DNA from: Paenibacillus elgii NBRC 100335
Lineage (GTDB): Bacteria; Bacillota; Bacilli; Paenibacillales; NBRC-103111
Length of the DNA stretch: 58,161 nucleotides
Assembly: GCF_004000865.1 (NCBI RefSeq)
Contig: NZ_BIMB01000045.1
Span: forward strand, 1 to 58,161
Direction: 5' to 3'
The position numbers were made by a program, and so were the translations under genes. Of the stretch, positions 34,461-42,649 are shown one piece after another. Positions within the stretch are counted from its first letter, which is position 1; each line of letters starts with the position of its first letter. The notes beneath the pieces were generated by a model. That model ran no database searches. It saw nothing but the letters and a program-made list of their open reading frames with translations, and was not told the DNA's origin.

Positions 34461-36268
34461 GCCAGCTTCAGCTTCACGTAAAAATGGATTTCGCCGTTCT
34501 CCGACTCGGCCCAAATACTGCCTTCGTGCGATTCGACGATGCTTCTTGCGATCGCAAGACCAAGCCCCGAGCCTCCGGTCTCGGACGTCCGGGCTTTATC
34601 GACCCGGTAAAACCGATCGAACAGCTGCTCCAGCTCGTCACGGGTCAAAGCGTCCGCTTTGTTGGAGATACGAATGATCGCGTGCCCGTTCTCGCGGATC
34701 ATGCCGAAGGTGATCACGCCGGGCTTAGGGCTGTACTTGATCGCGTTGCCGAGCAGGTTTTCGAACACGCGGATCATTTTGTCCACGTCGATGCGTGCCA
34801 TCAGCCGCTCCTGCGGCAAGCTTCGAATCAGCGTAAGCTGCTGCTCCTCGCTGAGGGTGACGTACTCCTCCAGCAGCTGCTCCAGCACCTCGTTAATGAC
34901 GACTCCTTTCTTGTGCAGCGGAATGTCATGATTGGAGAGCTTCGTAAATTCGAACAAATCGTCGATCAGCCCTTTCAGCTTCTCCGATTTGCTGTAAGCG
35001 ATACTGACATACCCGGCCGCTTGCTCGGGCGTTTCGAAATTTCTATCGTGCAGCAGCCGCAAATACCCCATGATCAGCGTCAGCGGCGTGCGCAAATCGT
35101 GTGAAACGTTCGTAATCAGCTCGTTTTTGAGCTGCTCGGCGCGTCGTTCCTCTTCGATTCTCCGCTGCAAGTCGGTCACCATGAAGTTCATGTCTCTCGC
35201 CAGCGATCCGAGCTCGTCCTGAGACCGCTCGAGGACCCGGTGGTCCAAATTGCCCGTGGCGATAATCCGCAGTCCGCTCGCAAGCTCCTCGATATATCTC
35301 ATTTTCCGCTGCGTTAAAAAGTAGAACAGAAAGATGAAGACAGCAAGCGAAGCCAAGATGGAAAGCGGGTTCTCGCCTTTATGGTAGCTGATGTTCGGCT
35401 GAGGGATACCGCTGACGATTAAGTAGGCCTTCTGATTGTTATAGGTCACCGGGTAAAAGCTGGAAAACTCCGAACGCGAATCGGATTCCCGGTTCCTTGT
35501 TTCCATCGCGTTGCGGATGACGCTGTGTACGTCGACGTACGTTTCCGGCGCATTTTCGCTGCGGAAGACGACTTTGCCTTCCAGATCCGTAATGACGATC
35601 TTGAGCTTGTTGTAGGTAACGAGCCGTTTGACCGTATTTTCAAAATTTTTGCGCCGCTCGGCGTCCTCCTGCTTGTTCTCTCCCTGCCGGATATTCGGCT
35701 GGTTCGGCTGATTGGGCTGCGGCGCACCCTGCGGATTGGCCGCCGGGGCCCCGGATGCGCTGCCGGCCTCCTGGCCGTTGGTCCCGGGAAGGGCTGTGCC
35801 GGCATTGGGCGTCGGCATCCCCCCGCCTGCAGCGGAGCCCTGCGGCACGACCGCTTGCGGTTGCGCGGGTTCGCTCCGATCCGCTTCATTCGAATCACCA
35901 TCGGGAGAATCGTCGCTTGTCTCGTTTCCGCTGCTATGTCGCGAAGATGTAAGGAACCGGTCCGCGAGCGAGCGGGCTTCGCTATCGATGCTTTCCATCC
36001 CTTGGCTGTAATCAATGACCGTACTCTTGTTGACGGCGCCGAACAGAGCCGAGCTGATGCCGTAGAATACCAGCGTCACACCGAGGCAGAAGGCGAAGGT
36101 CAGCATCAGCTGCAGCCGGATGCTGCGCTGCACGTGGGTCCGCGCCATTTTGTAGAGGTCTTGGAGGAACAGGATCATGCCTCGCAGCAGATTAAAAGGG
36201 AACCAGGTGAACGGGAAGCGGTCAAGCATAGGCTTGCGCGGCGGTTTGATCTTCTCTTTTTTACTCAA
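34454..36268 (-). CDS. Sensor histidine kinase with low-complexity extracytoplasmic insert
   Basis: This 604-residue kinase has TM1 at about 51-75, an extracytoplasmic domain of about 225 residues and TM2 at 301-318. HAMP, HisKA (His390 in NVSHDLRTPLTLIMGYLRLL) and HATPase_c (NLLGNAIKYSP, GGSGLGLAIARSIVE) follow. Residues 108-200 are rich in Ser, Asp, Asn, Gly, Pro and Gln, including a repeated PNQPNQPN, and look disordered; residues 205-290 resemble a small PAS/Cache-like sensor (KIVITDLEGKVVFRSENAPETYV). It overlaps the response-regulator gene by eight bases. It resembles the VanS/YkoH group; the signal is unknown. Confidence 0.88.
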   Translation of the reverse strand: MSKKEKIKPPRKPMLDRFPFTWFPFNLLRGMILFLQDLYKMARTHVQRSIRLQLMLTFAFCLGVTLVFYGISSALFGAVNKSTVIDYSQGMESIDSEARSLADRFLTSSRHSSGNETSDDSPDGDSNEADRSEPAQPQAVVPQGSAAGGGMPTPNAGTALPGTNGQEAGSASGAPAANPQGAPQPNQPNQPNIRQGENKQEDAERRKNFENTVKRLVTYNKLKIVITDLEGKVVFRSENAPETYVDVHSVIRNAMETRNRESDSRSEFSSFYPVTYNNQKAYLIVSGIPQPNISYHKGENPLSILASLAVFIFLFYFLTQRKMRYIEELASGLRIIATGNLDHRVLERSQDELGSLARDMNFMVTDLQRRIEEERRAEQLKNELITNVSHDLRTPLTLIMGYLRLLHDRNFETPEQAAGYVSIAYSKSEKLKGLIDDLFEFTKLSNHDIPLHKKGVVINEVLEQLLEEYVTLSEEQQLTLIRSLPQERLMARIDVDKMIRVFENLLGNAIKYSPKPGVITFGMIRENGHAIIRISNKADALTRDELEQLFDRFYRVDKARTSETGGSGLGLAIARSIVESHEGSIWAESENGEIHFYVKLKLAS

Positions 36269-36953
36269 CTTTATATCCCACTCCCCAAACCGTTTTAATA
36301 AACTTCGGTTTCCGCGGATTTTCCTCGATTTTCTCGCGAATTTTCCGGATATGAACCATCACGGTATTGTCCGAATCGAAATACGCTTCCTTCCATACGG
36401 CCTCGTAAATTTTCTCGATGCTCCAAACCGTACCGCGGTGTCGGGCCAGCAGTTCCAGGATCGCAAATTCGCGCGGCGTCAGCTTAATATCCCGGCCGTC
36501 CAGCTTAACCTCATGCGTCGCGGTATTGATCGTGAGCTCGTCGATCTCCAGCTCATGTTCCTTGTTCGGCCGCTGAACATTGAGCCGGGTATAGCGGCGT
36601 AGCTGCGACTTGATCCGGGCGACCAGCTCAAGCGGATTGAACGGCTTGGTGACGTAATCGTCCGCGCCGGTGCTCAGGCCGAGAATTTTGTCCATGTCCT
36701 GGCTTTTGGCGGACAGCATAATAATCGGCATATGCTTTTGTTCGCGTATTTTCAGGCAAGCTTCAATGCCGTCCATCTTCGGCATCATGATGTCGAGCAC
36801 GATCAGATCGACGTCTTCCTTTTGCAGCACGCTTAACGCTTCGATGCCATTGCCTGCACGCAGCAGACGGTAGCCTTCGTTTTTTAAATAAATTTCGAGC
36901 AAATCGATAATTTCTTTCTCGTCGTCGACGAGTAATATTGTAGGCTGCGCCAT
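36261..36953 (-). CDS. OmpR-family response regulator, VanR/YkoG-like
   Basis: This 230-residue protein has receiver Asp54 (LIVLDIMMPKMDG), LSAKSQDMDKILGLSTGADDYVTKPF, and an OmpR winged helix (LTPREFAILELLARHRGTVWSIEKIYEAVW; DNTVMVHIRKIREKIE; VWGVGYKVE). Paired with the overlapping kinase. Direct AAATCTTAA repeats lie upstream and may be its own binding sites. Confidence 0.9.
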   Translation of the reverse strand: MAQPTILLVDDEKEIIDLLEIYLKNEGYRLLRAGNGIEALSVLQKEDVDLIVLDIMMPKMDGIEACLKIREQKHMPIIMLSAKSQDMDKILGLSTGADDYVTKPFNPLELVARIKSQLRRYTRLNVQRPNKEHELEIDELTINTATHEVKLDGRDIKLTPREFAILELLARHRGTVWSIEKIYEAVWKEAYFDSDNTVMVHIRKIREKIEENPRKPKFIKTVWGVGYKVE

Positions 36954-37114
36954 GGGGCCGACCTCCTTTTCATTCCAATAAATCCCGGTTGCTGCGGAGT
37001 GGGGTCGGCGTGCTTTCCGGGCGGCGCCGACGACAAAAAAAGCATATCACGCCGAGATAACCTTGACAAACGGCTTGCGGACCGCTCCCCATTCCTAACG
37101 TTGAACTGTAGCCT

Positions 37115-37170
37115 AGTATAGCCGGTAAATCTTAACGAGTACCGATTCAAAATCTTAAAACATTCTTAAG
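37115..37170 (-). promoter_or_regulatory. Response-regulator promoter with repeated AAATCTTAA boxes
   Basis: On the minus strand TATACT (37120-37115) looks like a -10, without a good -35. Upstream, AAATCTTAA (plus-strand reading) occurs at 37127-37135 and 37150-37158, 23 bases apart, with a third partial copy ATTCTTAAG at 37162-37170. Direct repeats at this distance from a weak promoter are typical of OmpR-type autoactivation. The first box also faces the divergent cysteine dioxygenase gene. Confidence 0.45.
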
Positions 37171-37235
37171 CCGAAAATGGAGAATCGGTGTCCCTTTTTA
37201 CGCAGTGGTAACTTTTTGGTCAAAGGAGGAATATA

Positions 37236-37268
37236 TTGGATTATAAGCTGATCTTATTAAAGCGGTAA
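37236..37268 (+). CDS. Possible ten-codon upstream reading frame ahead of cysteine dioxygenase
   Basis: TTG at 37236 lies six bases after AAAGGAGG and starts a frame encoding MDYKLILLKR followed by TAA at 37266-37268, 28 bases before the dioxygenase start. The ribosome site is stronger than that of the main gene. There is no Cys codon, so it is not a simple amino-acid attenuator. It may be a leader peptide or chance. Confidence 0.35.
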   Translation: MDYKLILLKR

Positions 37269-37296
37269 AAGAATGTTATGAACGGGAGGAACCCCC

Positions 37297-37791
37297 ATGA
37301 ACCGGATCGAAACCATCGAACGGATTCTAAGCGCGCTGCCTTTGCGCAGCACCTCGCCCAAGCAGCTTCAGGCGATCATGAGAGGCATGGATTTGTCGCT
37401 TGAAGCCTTGTCGCCCTACATTGCGGAGCCTGAGAGCCTGCCTTACGGGAGAACGAGCCTATACCGGACCGCTGCCGCCGAAGCGGTGCTGATCCATCTG
37501 CCTCCCGGAACCGAAACGTACATTCACGATCACGGGACTTCCGTCGGCTGCGCGCGGCTGCTCGAAGGCACGCTTACGAACCGGATGTTCCGGTTGGACG
37601 GCTACGGGTATCCCTGCTTGTCGGGGGAGGTTGAAATCAAGGAAGGAAGCCATTATTACGCGCCGAAAAATCAGATTCACCAGCTTCGCAATTCCGGCCC
37701 GCAACGCGCAGTAGCTTTCCATCTGTATGCTCCGGCGCCTGCCGGGAAGTCGTATTTTCCATACGAGCAAGTGCTCGATTATGTGATCTAG
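37297..37791 (+). CDS. Cysteine dioxygenase (cupin)
   Basis: This 164-residue protein matches the bacterial cysteine dioxygenases (B. subtilis YubC type), which oxidise cysteine to cysteine sulfinate with a non-haem iron held by three His. The triad is His77, His79 (TYIHDHGTS) and His128 (NQIHQL). GRTSLYR at 51-57 holds the substrate carboxylate Arg. The length is standard. GGGAGG lies before the ATG. The neighbouring cystine-type symporter (5 kb away) hints at sulfur metabolism but is not in the same unit. Confidence 0.87.
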   Translation: MNRIETIERILSALPLRSTSPKQLQAIMRGMDLSLEALSPYIAEPESLPYGRTSLYRTAAAEAVLIHLPPGTETYIHDHGTSVGCARLLEGTLTNRMFRLDGYGYPCLSGEVEIKEGSHYYAPKNQIHQLRNSGPQRAVAFHLYAPAPAGKSYFPYEQVLDYVI

Positions 37792-37857
37792 CCTCAAACC
37801 GGGGAGCGATCATCGGCCTGGCCGCAGCGCAGGATGCATCCTTCGAAGCGGGCAGCA

Positions 37858-37911
37858 AATAAAAAAAGGGAGGCCGCCTCCGGCGGTGAATCCGCATTAG
37901 AGGTCGGCCTC
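37858..37911 (-). terminator. Terminator of the secreted hypothetical gene
   Basis: GAGGCCG (37911-37905 on the minus strand) closes on CGGCCTC with an inner GCGG/CCGC hairpin, followed on the minus strand by at least nine T. It may also stop transcription of the dioxygenase gene. Confidence 0.8.
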
Positions 37912-37926
37912 GCTTTGATAGCGCAG

Positions 37927-38997
37927 CTAGTTTAAAGAAATACTTTTTACTCCACCTTGGCCCGTAAATAAAACTATGACATCGGGTTCTCCTTCTTGGC
38001 TGAAGGTATAATTGTAAAGTCCGATTTGCCCCGGGCCTGAAAGAATCGTTGTATATTTGGCTTCATATCCGGTAAGATCGATGCCGAAATAGTTAATCAT
38101 ATAAGGATTGGCGATGGCGATCGCTCGCTCTTTTGATTCCAAATCCGGCGCAGCATCGGCGGAATCATCCTTCAAATCGATGTAAAGACTCTTGATTTTC
38201 CCCGTATTTGCCTCAAAGGCTATAAAATCATTCTCGTACGAATAACCCCATGTCTCTTTCACCTTATCCTTTACCAAAGATTTAATATTGGTAAAGCCAG
38301 TGATTTCAACATGATCCTTGCCTGAAGACTCCTTCAACACTCGTTCAGCCTCGGTCAAATACTTCTGCTCCGCATCGGCGGCCGGATATCGCGTGGAAAC
38401 TTGGGCTTTGTATACTGTGTTGTCGCTTGAGTTAATGGCAACGACGCCGAAAGGCTCGGTTTTTTGGTTATAATCGGAAGTGAATTGGAGATAATCGTCT
38501 AAGTCATCTTGCTTTTTAGAAAACAGCACGTTCTTTAGCTTTGTTTTGCCCTCGCTATCGAGCTGCCTTAATGTGCTCTCTACAAGCTCAAATGATGCAG
38601 GTCTCGCTCCGTCGGGAACAAGCTCCATTGTTGCATATTCGATGCTGCCGTCTTTATTAATTGTGATTGTATTGGGCCTGTTGGCCATCAAATCGTCGCT
38701 ATCGTTTGCAGTGTCTCCGGGATTTTGGAATGAAAGCATCCATTGGTTGTCCCCCAGCGGAATAGGATTTTGACCGAACTTGACTTCCTTTAAACCGAAC
38801 ACCGTTGTCAGAAATTGCTCCGCAGCCGCAATGTAGCTCGAATCAACATCACTCAACGTATTGCTGATGCCCGCTGCCATGGCAAGTTTTGGGCTCCCCG
38901 GTTGTTCCGCAGCCATGGCCGGCACAGCTCCGAACAGCATGCTCGCGGCGATGACAGGGATGAACAGTTTGTTGCGTTTTTTCAAGTGTTTACTCAT
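37927..38997 (-). CDS. Secreted hypothetical protein (YcdB/PepSY-like)
   Basis: 356 residues with a signal peptide (KLFIPVIAASMLFGAVPAMAAEQ, cleavage after AMA). The mature part has two alpha/beta repeats with ...YLTEAERVLKESSGKDHVEI... and ...ESKERAIAIANPYMINYFGIDLTGYEAKY..., a pattern like the PepSY/YcdB secreted domains of Bacillales, recognised only loosely. No catalytic motif is seen. Base composition is less GC-rich than the flanks. ATG at 38997 follows AGAGGAGAA. It is a single gene. Confidence 0.6.
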   Translation of the reverse strand: MSKHLKKRNKLFIPVIAASMLFGAVPAMAAEQPGSPKLAMAAGISNTLSDVDSSYIAAAEQFLTTVFGLKEVKFGQNPIPLGDNQWMLSFQNPGDTANDSDDLMANRPNTITINKDGSIEYATMELVPDGARPASFELVESTLRQLDSEGKTKLKNVLFSKKQDDLDDYLQFTSDYNQKTEPFGVVAINSSDNTVYKAQVSTRYPAADAEQKYLTEAERVLKESSGKDHVEITGFTNIKSLVKDKVKETWGYSYENDFIAFEANTGKIKSLYIDLKDDSADAAPDLESKERAIAIANPYMINYFGIDLTGYEAKYTTILSGPGQIGLYNYTFSQEGEPDVIVLFTGQGGVKSISLN

Positions 38998-39127
38998 TTG
39001 AGTATTCTCCTCTCTTTTTTGAGACTCAACCAGTAGACTCGGTCCAAGCCCATGCGGTTCCCTTTTATAAAAAGTTTTTTGCCGTAAGCCAATGGAAGTT
39101 CCTTGATGAAGCACATCAAAAAGCATC

Positions 39128-39156
39128 TTGTCATTCCTTACATCGCGTGGTAGTAT
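39128..39156 (+). promoter_or_regulatory. Promoter of the ABC-2 exporter leader
   Basis: TTGTCA (39128-39133), a 17-base spacer and TAGTAT (39151-39156). Transcription would start near 39163, just before the structured leader. Confidence 0.65.
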
Positions 39157-39170
39157 ATAACAATTAACGT

Positions 39171-39315
39171 GGAAGGGCTCCTAGGGATCCGACGGCCAAG
39201 CGGCCGGGCGAACCAAGCGGAGCCGGCGCGCTACGCATAGAGCCGCGCTACACCGTAGGGATAAAAGACCTCGTGCAAGTTCCGCCTGACAAGGCGAAAC
39301 GGCATGGGGTCTTTT
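39171..39315 (+). promoter_or_regulatory. Riboswitch-like leader of the ABC-2 exporter operon
   Basis: The leader holds GGCTCC/GGAGCC, a CGGCC-AAGC-GGCCG hairpin, a GCGCG/CGCGC stem and a final arm CAC..AGG/CCT.GTG around GATAAAAGA. CTAGGGATCCG (39181-39191) and CCGTAGGGATAAAAG (39253-39267) resemble two conserved stretches of ykkC-class riboswitches, but the usual CUGGUCCGAGAG segment between them is absent. AAAAGACC (39263-39270) also forms the 5' arm of a terminator with GGTCTTTT (39308-39315). Aptamer and terminator therefore share bases, the normal layout of a riboswitch. The ligand is unknown. Confidence 0.65.
39263..39315 (+). terminator. Leader terminator (expression platform)
   Basis: AAAAGACCTCGTGC pairs over 14 positions with GCATGGGGTCTTTT, enclosing a CGCCT/AGGCG hairpin. 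It ends 32 bases before the first gene. Confidence 0.8.
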
Positions 39316-39347
39316 CTGCTTTAGCAGAGGAAAGGAGAAGGAGGAAC

Positions 39348-40334
39348 ATGAACGCGATACGGGCCGAAGGGCTGACGAAACGGTTCGCCGTGAAACGGAA
39401 GGAGGAGGGCTTCAAGGCCGGGGTGCGTTCGCTGCTGCGCCCGCAGTACAGCGAGAAGACGGCGGTGCAAGGCATCGACCTGACCGTCCCGCAGGGGGAG
39501 ACGCTGGCGTTTCTCGGACCGAACGGCGCCGGCAAATCGACGACGATCAAGATGCTGACCGGCATTCTGCATCCGTCCGGCGGACACGCGGAGGTGCTCG
39601 GCTGCTGTCCGTGGAAGGAACGCGGCAAGCTGGCCTACCGGATCGGCTCCGTCTTCGGGCAGAAATCGCAGCTCTGGTACCACCTTCCGCCCGCCGACTC
39701 GTTCGAGTTGATGAGCCGAATTTATGAATTGAAGCGCAGCGATTATCTCGCCCGGCGGGACGATCTCGTCCGCCGCTTCGAGCTGGAGCCGTATTTGCAT
39801 ACTCCGGTACGGAAGCTGTCACTGGGCGAACGGATGCGCTGCGAGATTGCGGCGGCGATGCTGCACCGGCCGCAAATCCTGTTCCTCGACGAGCCGACGA
39901 TCGGGCTGGATGTGGTGGTGAAGCAAAGTATACGCGAGCTCATCCGGTTCATGAACCGGGAGGAAGGGACGACCGTGTTCCTGACCTCTCACGACGCGGG
40001 AGATATCGAGCAGCTGTGCCGGCGGGCCGTTGTCATCAACCACGGGCAGATGATCTTCGACGATACGGTCGAGGCGATGAAGCGCGATCTGCTGACCGGT
40101 AAGATGATCCGGCTCAAGCTGCTGGAGCCGGGACCTCCGTTCCGGCACGACGGCGTAGAAGTGTTGACGCAAACGGACCGGGAGCTGGCGCTTTCCGTTG
40201 ATACGTCGGCGATCGCCGCCCAGGAGGTGCTTTCCCGCCTCGTCGCGGCGTACCGCGTGTCGGACATCACGATCGAAGATCCTCCGATGGAGAGCATCAT
40301 TACGCATATTTACGAACGGGAGGGGAGCGTATGA
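39348..40334 (+). CDS. ABC-2 exporter, ATP-binding subunit (COG4586-like)
   Basis: This 328-residue ATPase has Walker A GPNGAGKSTT, the Q-loop region SVFGQKSQLWYHLP, signature LSLGERMRCEIAAAM and Walker B ILFLDEPTIGLD. It has the extended N-terminus (AVKRKEEGFKAGVRSLLRPQYSEKTAV) that distinguishes COG4586 ATPases from ordinary NatA-type ones. It partners the two six-helix permeases that follow, and the stop overlaps the next start. The exported compound is unknown. ATG at 39348 follows GGAGAAGGAGG. Confidence 0.88.
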   Translation: MNAIRAEGLTKRFAVKRKEEGFKAGVRSLLRPQYSEKTAVQGIDLTVPQGETLAFLGPNGAGKSTTIKMLTGILHPSGGHAEVLGCCPWKERGKLAYRIGSVFGQKSQLWYHLPPADSFELMSRIYELKRSDYLARRDDLVRRFELEPYLHTPVRKLSLGERMRCEIAAAMLHRPQILFLDEPTIGLDVVVKQSIRELIRFMNREEGTTVFLTSHDAGDIEQLCRRAVVINHGQMIFDDTVEAMKRDLLTGKMIRLKLLEPGPPFRHDGVEVLTQTDRELALSVDTSAIAAQEVLSRLVAAYRVSDITIEDPPMESIITHIYEREGSV

Positions 40335-41134
40335 ATCTGAGTCCGAAGCTGCTGAAATACGGCGCGATCGGGCGAATCAGCTTGCGGAATCATTTTGCTT
40401 ATGTGCTGGACTTTTTAATCCGCTCGATTTTCCTGATCATCATCATGTACATCTTCATTCAATTGTGGCAGACGACGTACCGTGGGGAAGGGTCGCAGCT
40501 GATCGCCGGCTACAGCTTCGAGCAGATCATTTGGTATATTTTATTCGCCGAAGCGCTGACGATGGCGTTTCCCAGCCTGTGTACCCGCGTGGAGGAAGAA
40601 GTGAAGAGCGGCGATGTCGGCTACAAGCTGACGCGGCCGTTCAGCTATATCGGCTACCATTATATGGCTTATGTAAGCGAAGTAACGGTCCGGCTGCTTG
40701 TGAACCTCGCCGTCGGCCTTGCGCTCGGCTTCGCCTTTTTCGGTCCTCCGTCGTTCGGCTGGGGCTGGCTCGGATTTTTCGTCATGAGCTTCGGTGCGAT
40801 GACCGTCAACTTTATGCTCAATATGGCGCTGTCGCTGTGCTCGTTCTGGGTCGAGGAGACGCGGGGACTGGAGTTTGTGTACCATAAGCTGCTGTTTACG
40901 ATCGGGGGCATGCTGATGCCGCTCGAGCTGTTTCCCGCCGCGCTGCAGCAAGTGTGCCGCTGGCTGCCGTTTCAGGCCGTCCTGTATTTTCCGGCCAAAA
41001 CCGCCGTCCGTTGGGAAGAAGTTCATCTCGTTCCGATGCTGGCGGTCCAATGGGCATGGGTGGTCGTGCTGGCGCTTGTCGTCTGGCTTATCTATCGGAA
41101 AGGCGTCCGCAAGCTGAACGTCAACGGCGGGTGA
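40331..41134 (+). CDS. ABC-2 exporter permease, first
   Basis: This 267-residue, six-helix membrane protein of the COG4587/COG3694 group shows a LRNHFAYVLDFLIRSIFLIIIMYIF start and FWVEETRGLEFVYHKLLFTIGGMLMPLELFP in the middle. ATG overlaps the ATPase stop by four bases. It pairs with the next permease as a heterodimer. Confidence 0.85.
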   Translation: MNLSPKLLKYGAIGRISLRNHFAYVLDFLIRSIFLIIIMYIFIQLWQTTYRGEGSQLIAGYSFEQIIWYILFAEALTMAFPSLCTRVEEEVKSGDVGYKLTRPFSYIGYHYMAYVSEVTVRLLVNLAVGLALGFAFFGPPSFGWGWLGFFVMSFGAMTVNFMLNMALSLCSFWVEETRGLEFVYHKLLFTIGGMLMPLELFPAALQQVCRWLPFQAVLYFPAKTAVRWEEVHLVPMLAVQWAWVVVLALVVWLIYRKGVRKLNVNGG

Positions 41135-41159
41135 GCCGCCAAGAAGGGAGGGGAACGAA

Positions 41160-41963
41160 TTGCGCCAGAATTCGAAAATGATGCCGCTGCTGCGATTCGT
41201 ATGGACGTGTTGGAAGCTCAACTTGACCGGCGCCATGGAGTTCCGGCTGAGCTTTCTGATGACGGCGGGCATGATGATGGTGAACAATGCCGTGTGGATT
41301 TTTTTCTGGGGGCTTTACTTTCAGCGGTTTCCGGTCGTGAACGGCTGGGAGCTGCAAGACGTGATGATGATGTGGGCGGTGAGCGCGGGCGGCTTCGGTC
41401 TGTCGGCCGTGCTGTTCGGCAATGCGTACCGGCTGGCCTCGCTGGTTGCGGGTGGTCAGCTCGATCTGTATCTGACACAGCCTAAGCCGGTGCTGCTTCA
41501 TATCCTCGTCAGCCGGATGTCCGTCTCCGCGATCGGGGACGTACTGTTCGCCCTGCTGCTGTATGGGCTGTTCGGGGACCGCTCGCCGCTTGGCCTGCTG
41601 AAATTCGTGCTGGCGCTGCTCATCGCGATGCTGATTTTTTTGTTCTTCGTGGTGACGACGCAGTCGTTCGCCTTCTACATCGGGCAAGCCGACGGTATCG
41701 GCCAGCAGCTATTCAACGCGATTCTCACCTTCTCCACTTACCCGACGGGCATTTTCAGCGGCTGGGGCCGGCTGGTTTTGTTCACGGTCATCCCCGCCGG
41801 ATTCATCAGCTATTTGCCGATCGGACTGCTGCGGGAAGCGGATCTTACGTTCACGCTGCAGGCGCTGGGCATGACGGGGCTCGTGGCCGCGGCCGGTCTA
41901 TGGTTCTTTCACCGCGGCTTGCGGCGGTACAGCTCCGGCAACGCGATGGGGCTGCGGATGTGA
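41160..41963 (+). CDS. ABC-2 exporter permease, second
   Basis: This 267-residue, six-helix protein is of the same group as its neighbour (FRLSFLMTAGMMMVNNAVWIFFW; GGQLDLYLTQPKPVLLHILVSRMS). The start is TTG at 41160 after GGGAGGGGAA. It completes the three-gene operon under the structured leader. Confidence 0.85.
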   Translation: MRQNSKMMPLLRFVWTCWKLNLTGAMEFRLSFLMTAGMMMVNNAVWIFFWGLYFQRFPVVNGWELQDVMMMWAVSAGGFGLSAVLFGNAYRLASLVAGGQLDLYLTQPKPVLLHILVSRMSVSAIGDVLFALLLYGLFGDRSPLGLLKFVLALLIAMLIFLFFVVTTQSFAFYIGQADGIGQQLFNAILTFSTYPTGIFSGWGRLVLFTVIPAGFISYLPIGLLREADLTFTLQALGMTGLVAAAGLWFFHRGLRRYSSGNAMGLRM

Positions 41964-42059
41964 AATCCGCCCATAGAGGTGTATAATGGTTCTGGAACGA
42001 ACGGAGAAGCTTGATTTTAAGGATCAATCCCTATGATAAACGACTGCGGAGGACAGCAT

Positions 42060-42512
42060 ATGAGTACGACCGAAAAAGAGTGGTTTCGGGTACACAGCGC
42101 CGTGTATCTGCTCCTTGTACGTGAGAACAAGCTGCTACTGCTTCGCCGGACCAATACCGGCTACGAGGATGGCAAGCTGAGTCTGGTAGCCGGTAAAATG
42201 GACGGGAACGAAGAAGTGAAGCAGGCGGCAGCGCGCGAGGCATGGGAGGAAAGCGGCGTCCGGGTGGACCCGGCCGATCTGGAAGTGGCGAGTGTGATGC
42301 ACCGGAATTCGGATACGGGCGAATGGATCGATTTTTTTCTGACCGTGAAGCAATGGGAGGGGGAGCCGTACAACCGGGAACCGGACAAATGCTCCGAAAT
42401 GGCATGGTATCCGCTGGACGGCCTTCCGGAAGATATGATTCCTCATGTGCGCCAGGCGGTCGAAAACGTGCTGGCGGGCGCATTTTACGACAGCTATGGA
42501 TGGCAGCAATAA
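42060..42512 (+). CDS. Nudix hydrolase
   Basis: This 150-residue protein has an intact Nudix box at 45-67 (G-x5-E-x7-REAWEESGV), so it should hydrolyse a nucleoside diphosphate derivative using Mg2+. The substrate cannot be deduced. ATG at 42060 follows GGAGG by seven bases and is preferred over ATG at 42033. Confidence 0.88.
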   Translation: MSTTEKEWFRVHSAVYLLLVRENKLLLLRRTNTGYEDGKLSLVAGKMDGNEEVKQAAAREAWEESGVRVDPADLEVASVMHRNSDTGEWIDFFLTVKQWEGEPYNREPDKCSEMAWYPLDGLPEDMIPHVRQAVENVLAGAFYDSYGWQQ

Positions 42513-42649
42513 TGCAGGCGGCGAAGAGACCCGTTCGGGGAGCTTGGCCGCCTTTTGTCATCTTGGACGAAAATTCGACGCATGTGTCGATTCGTCGTAG
42601 TAAGCTGATCGGGTTTTTGCTAGAATGAAGGTAGGGAGGGGGAGGACGG

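Noticed and set aside
39171..39270. Straight assignment as a guanidine-I (ykkC) riboswitch
   Set aside because: Two stretches look similar, but the conserved CUGGUCCGAGAG segment is missing and the downstream genes are not typical guanidine genes. Reported only as riboswitch-like.
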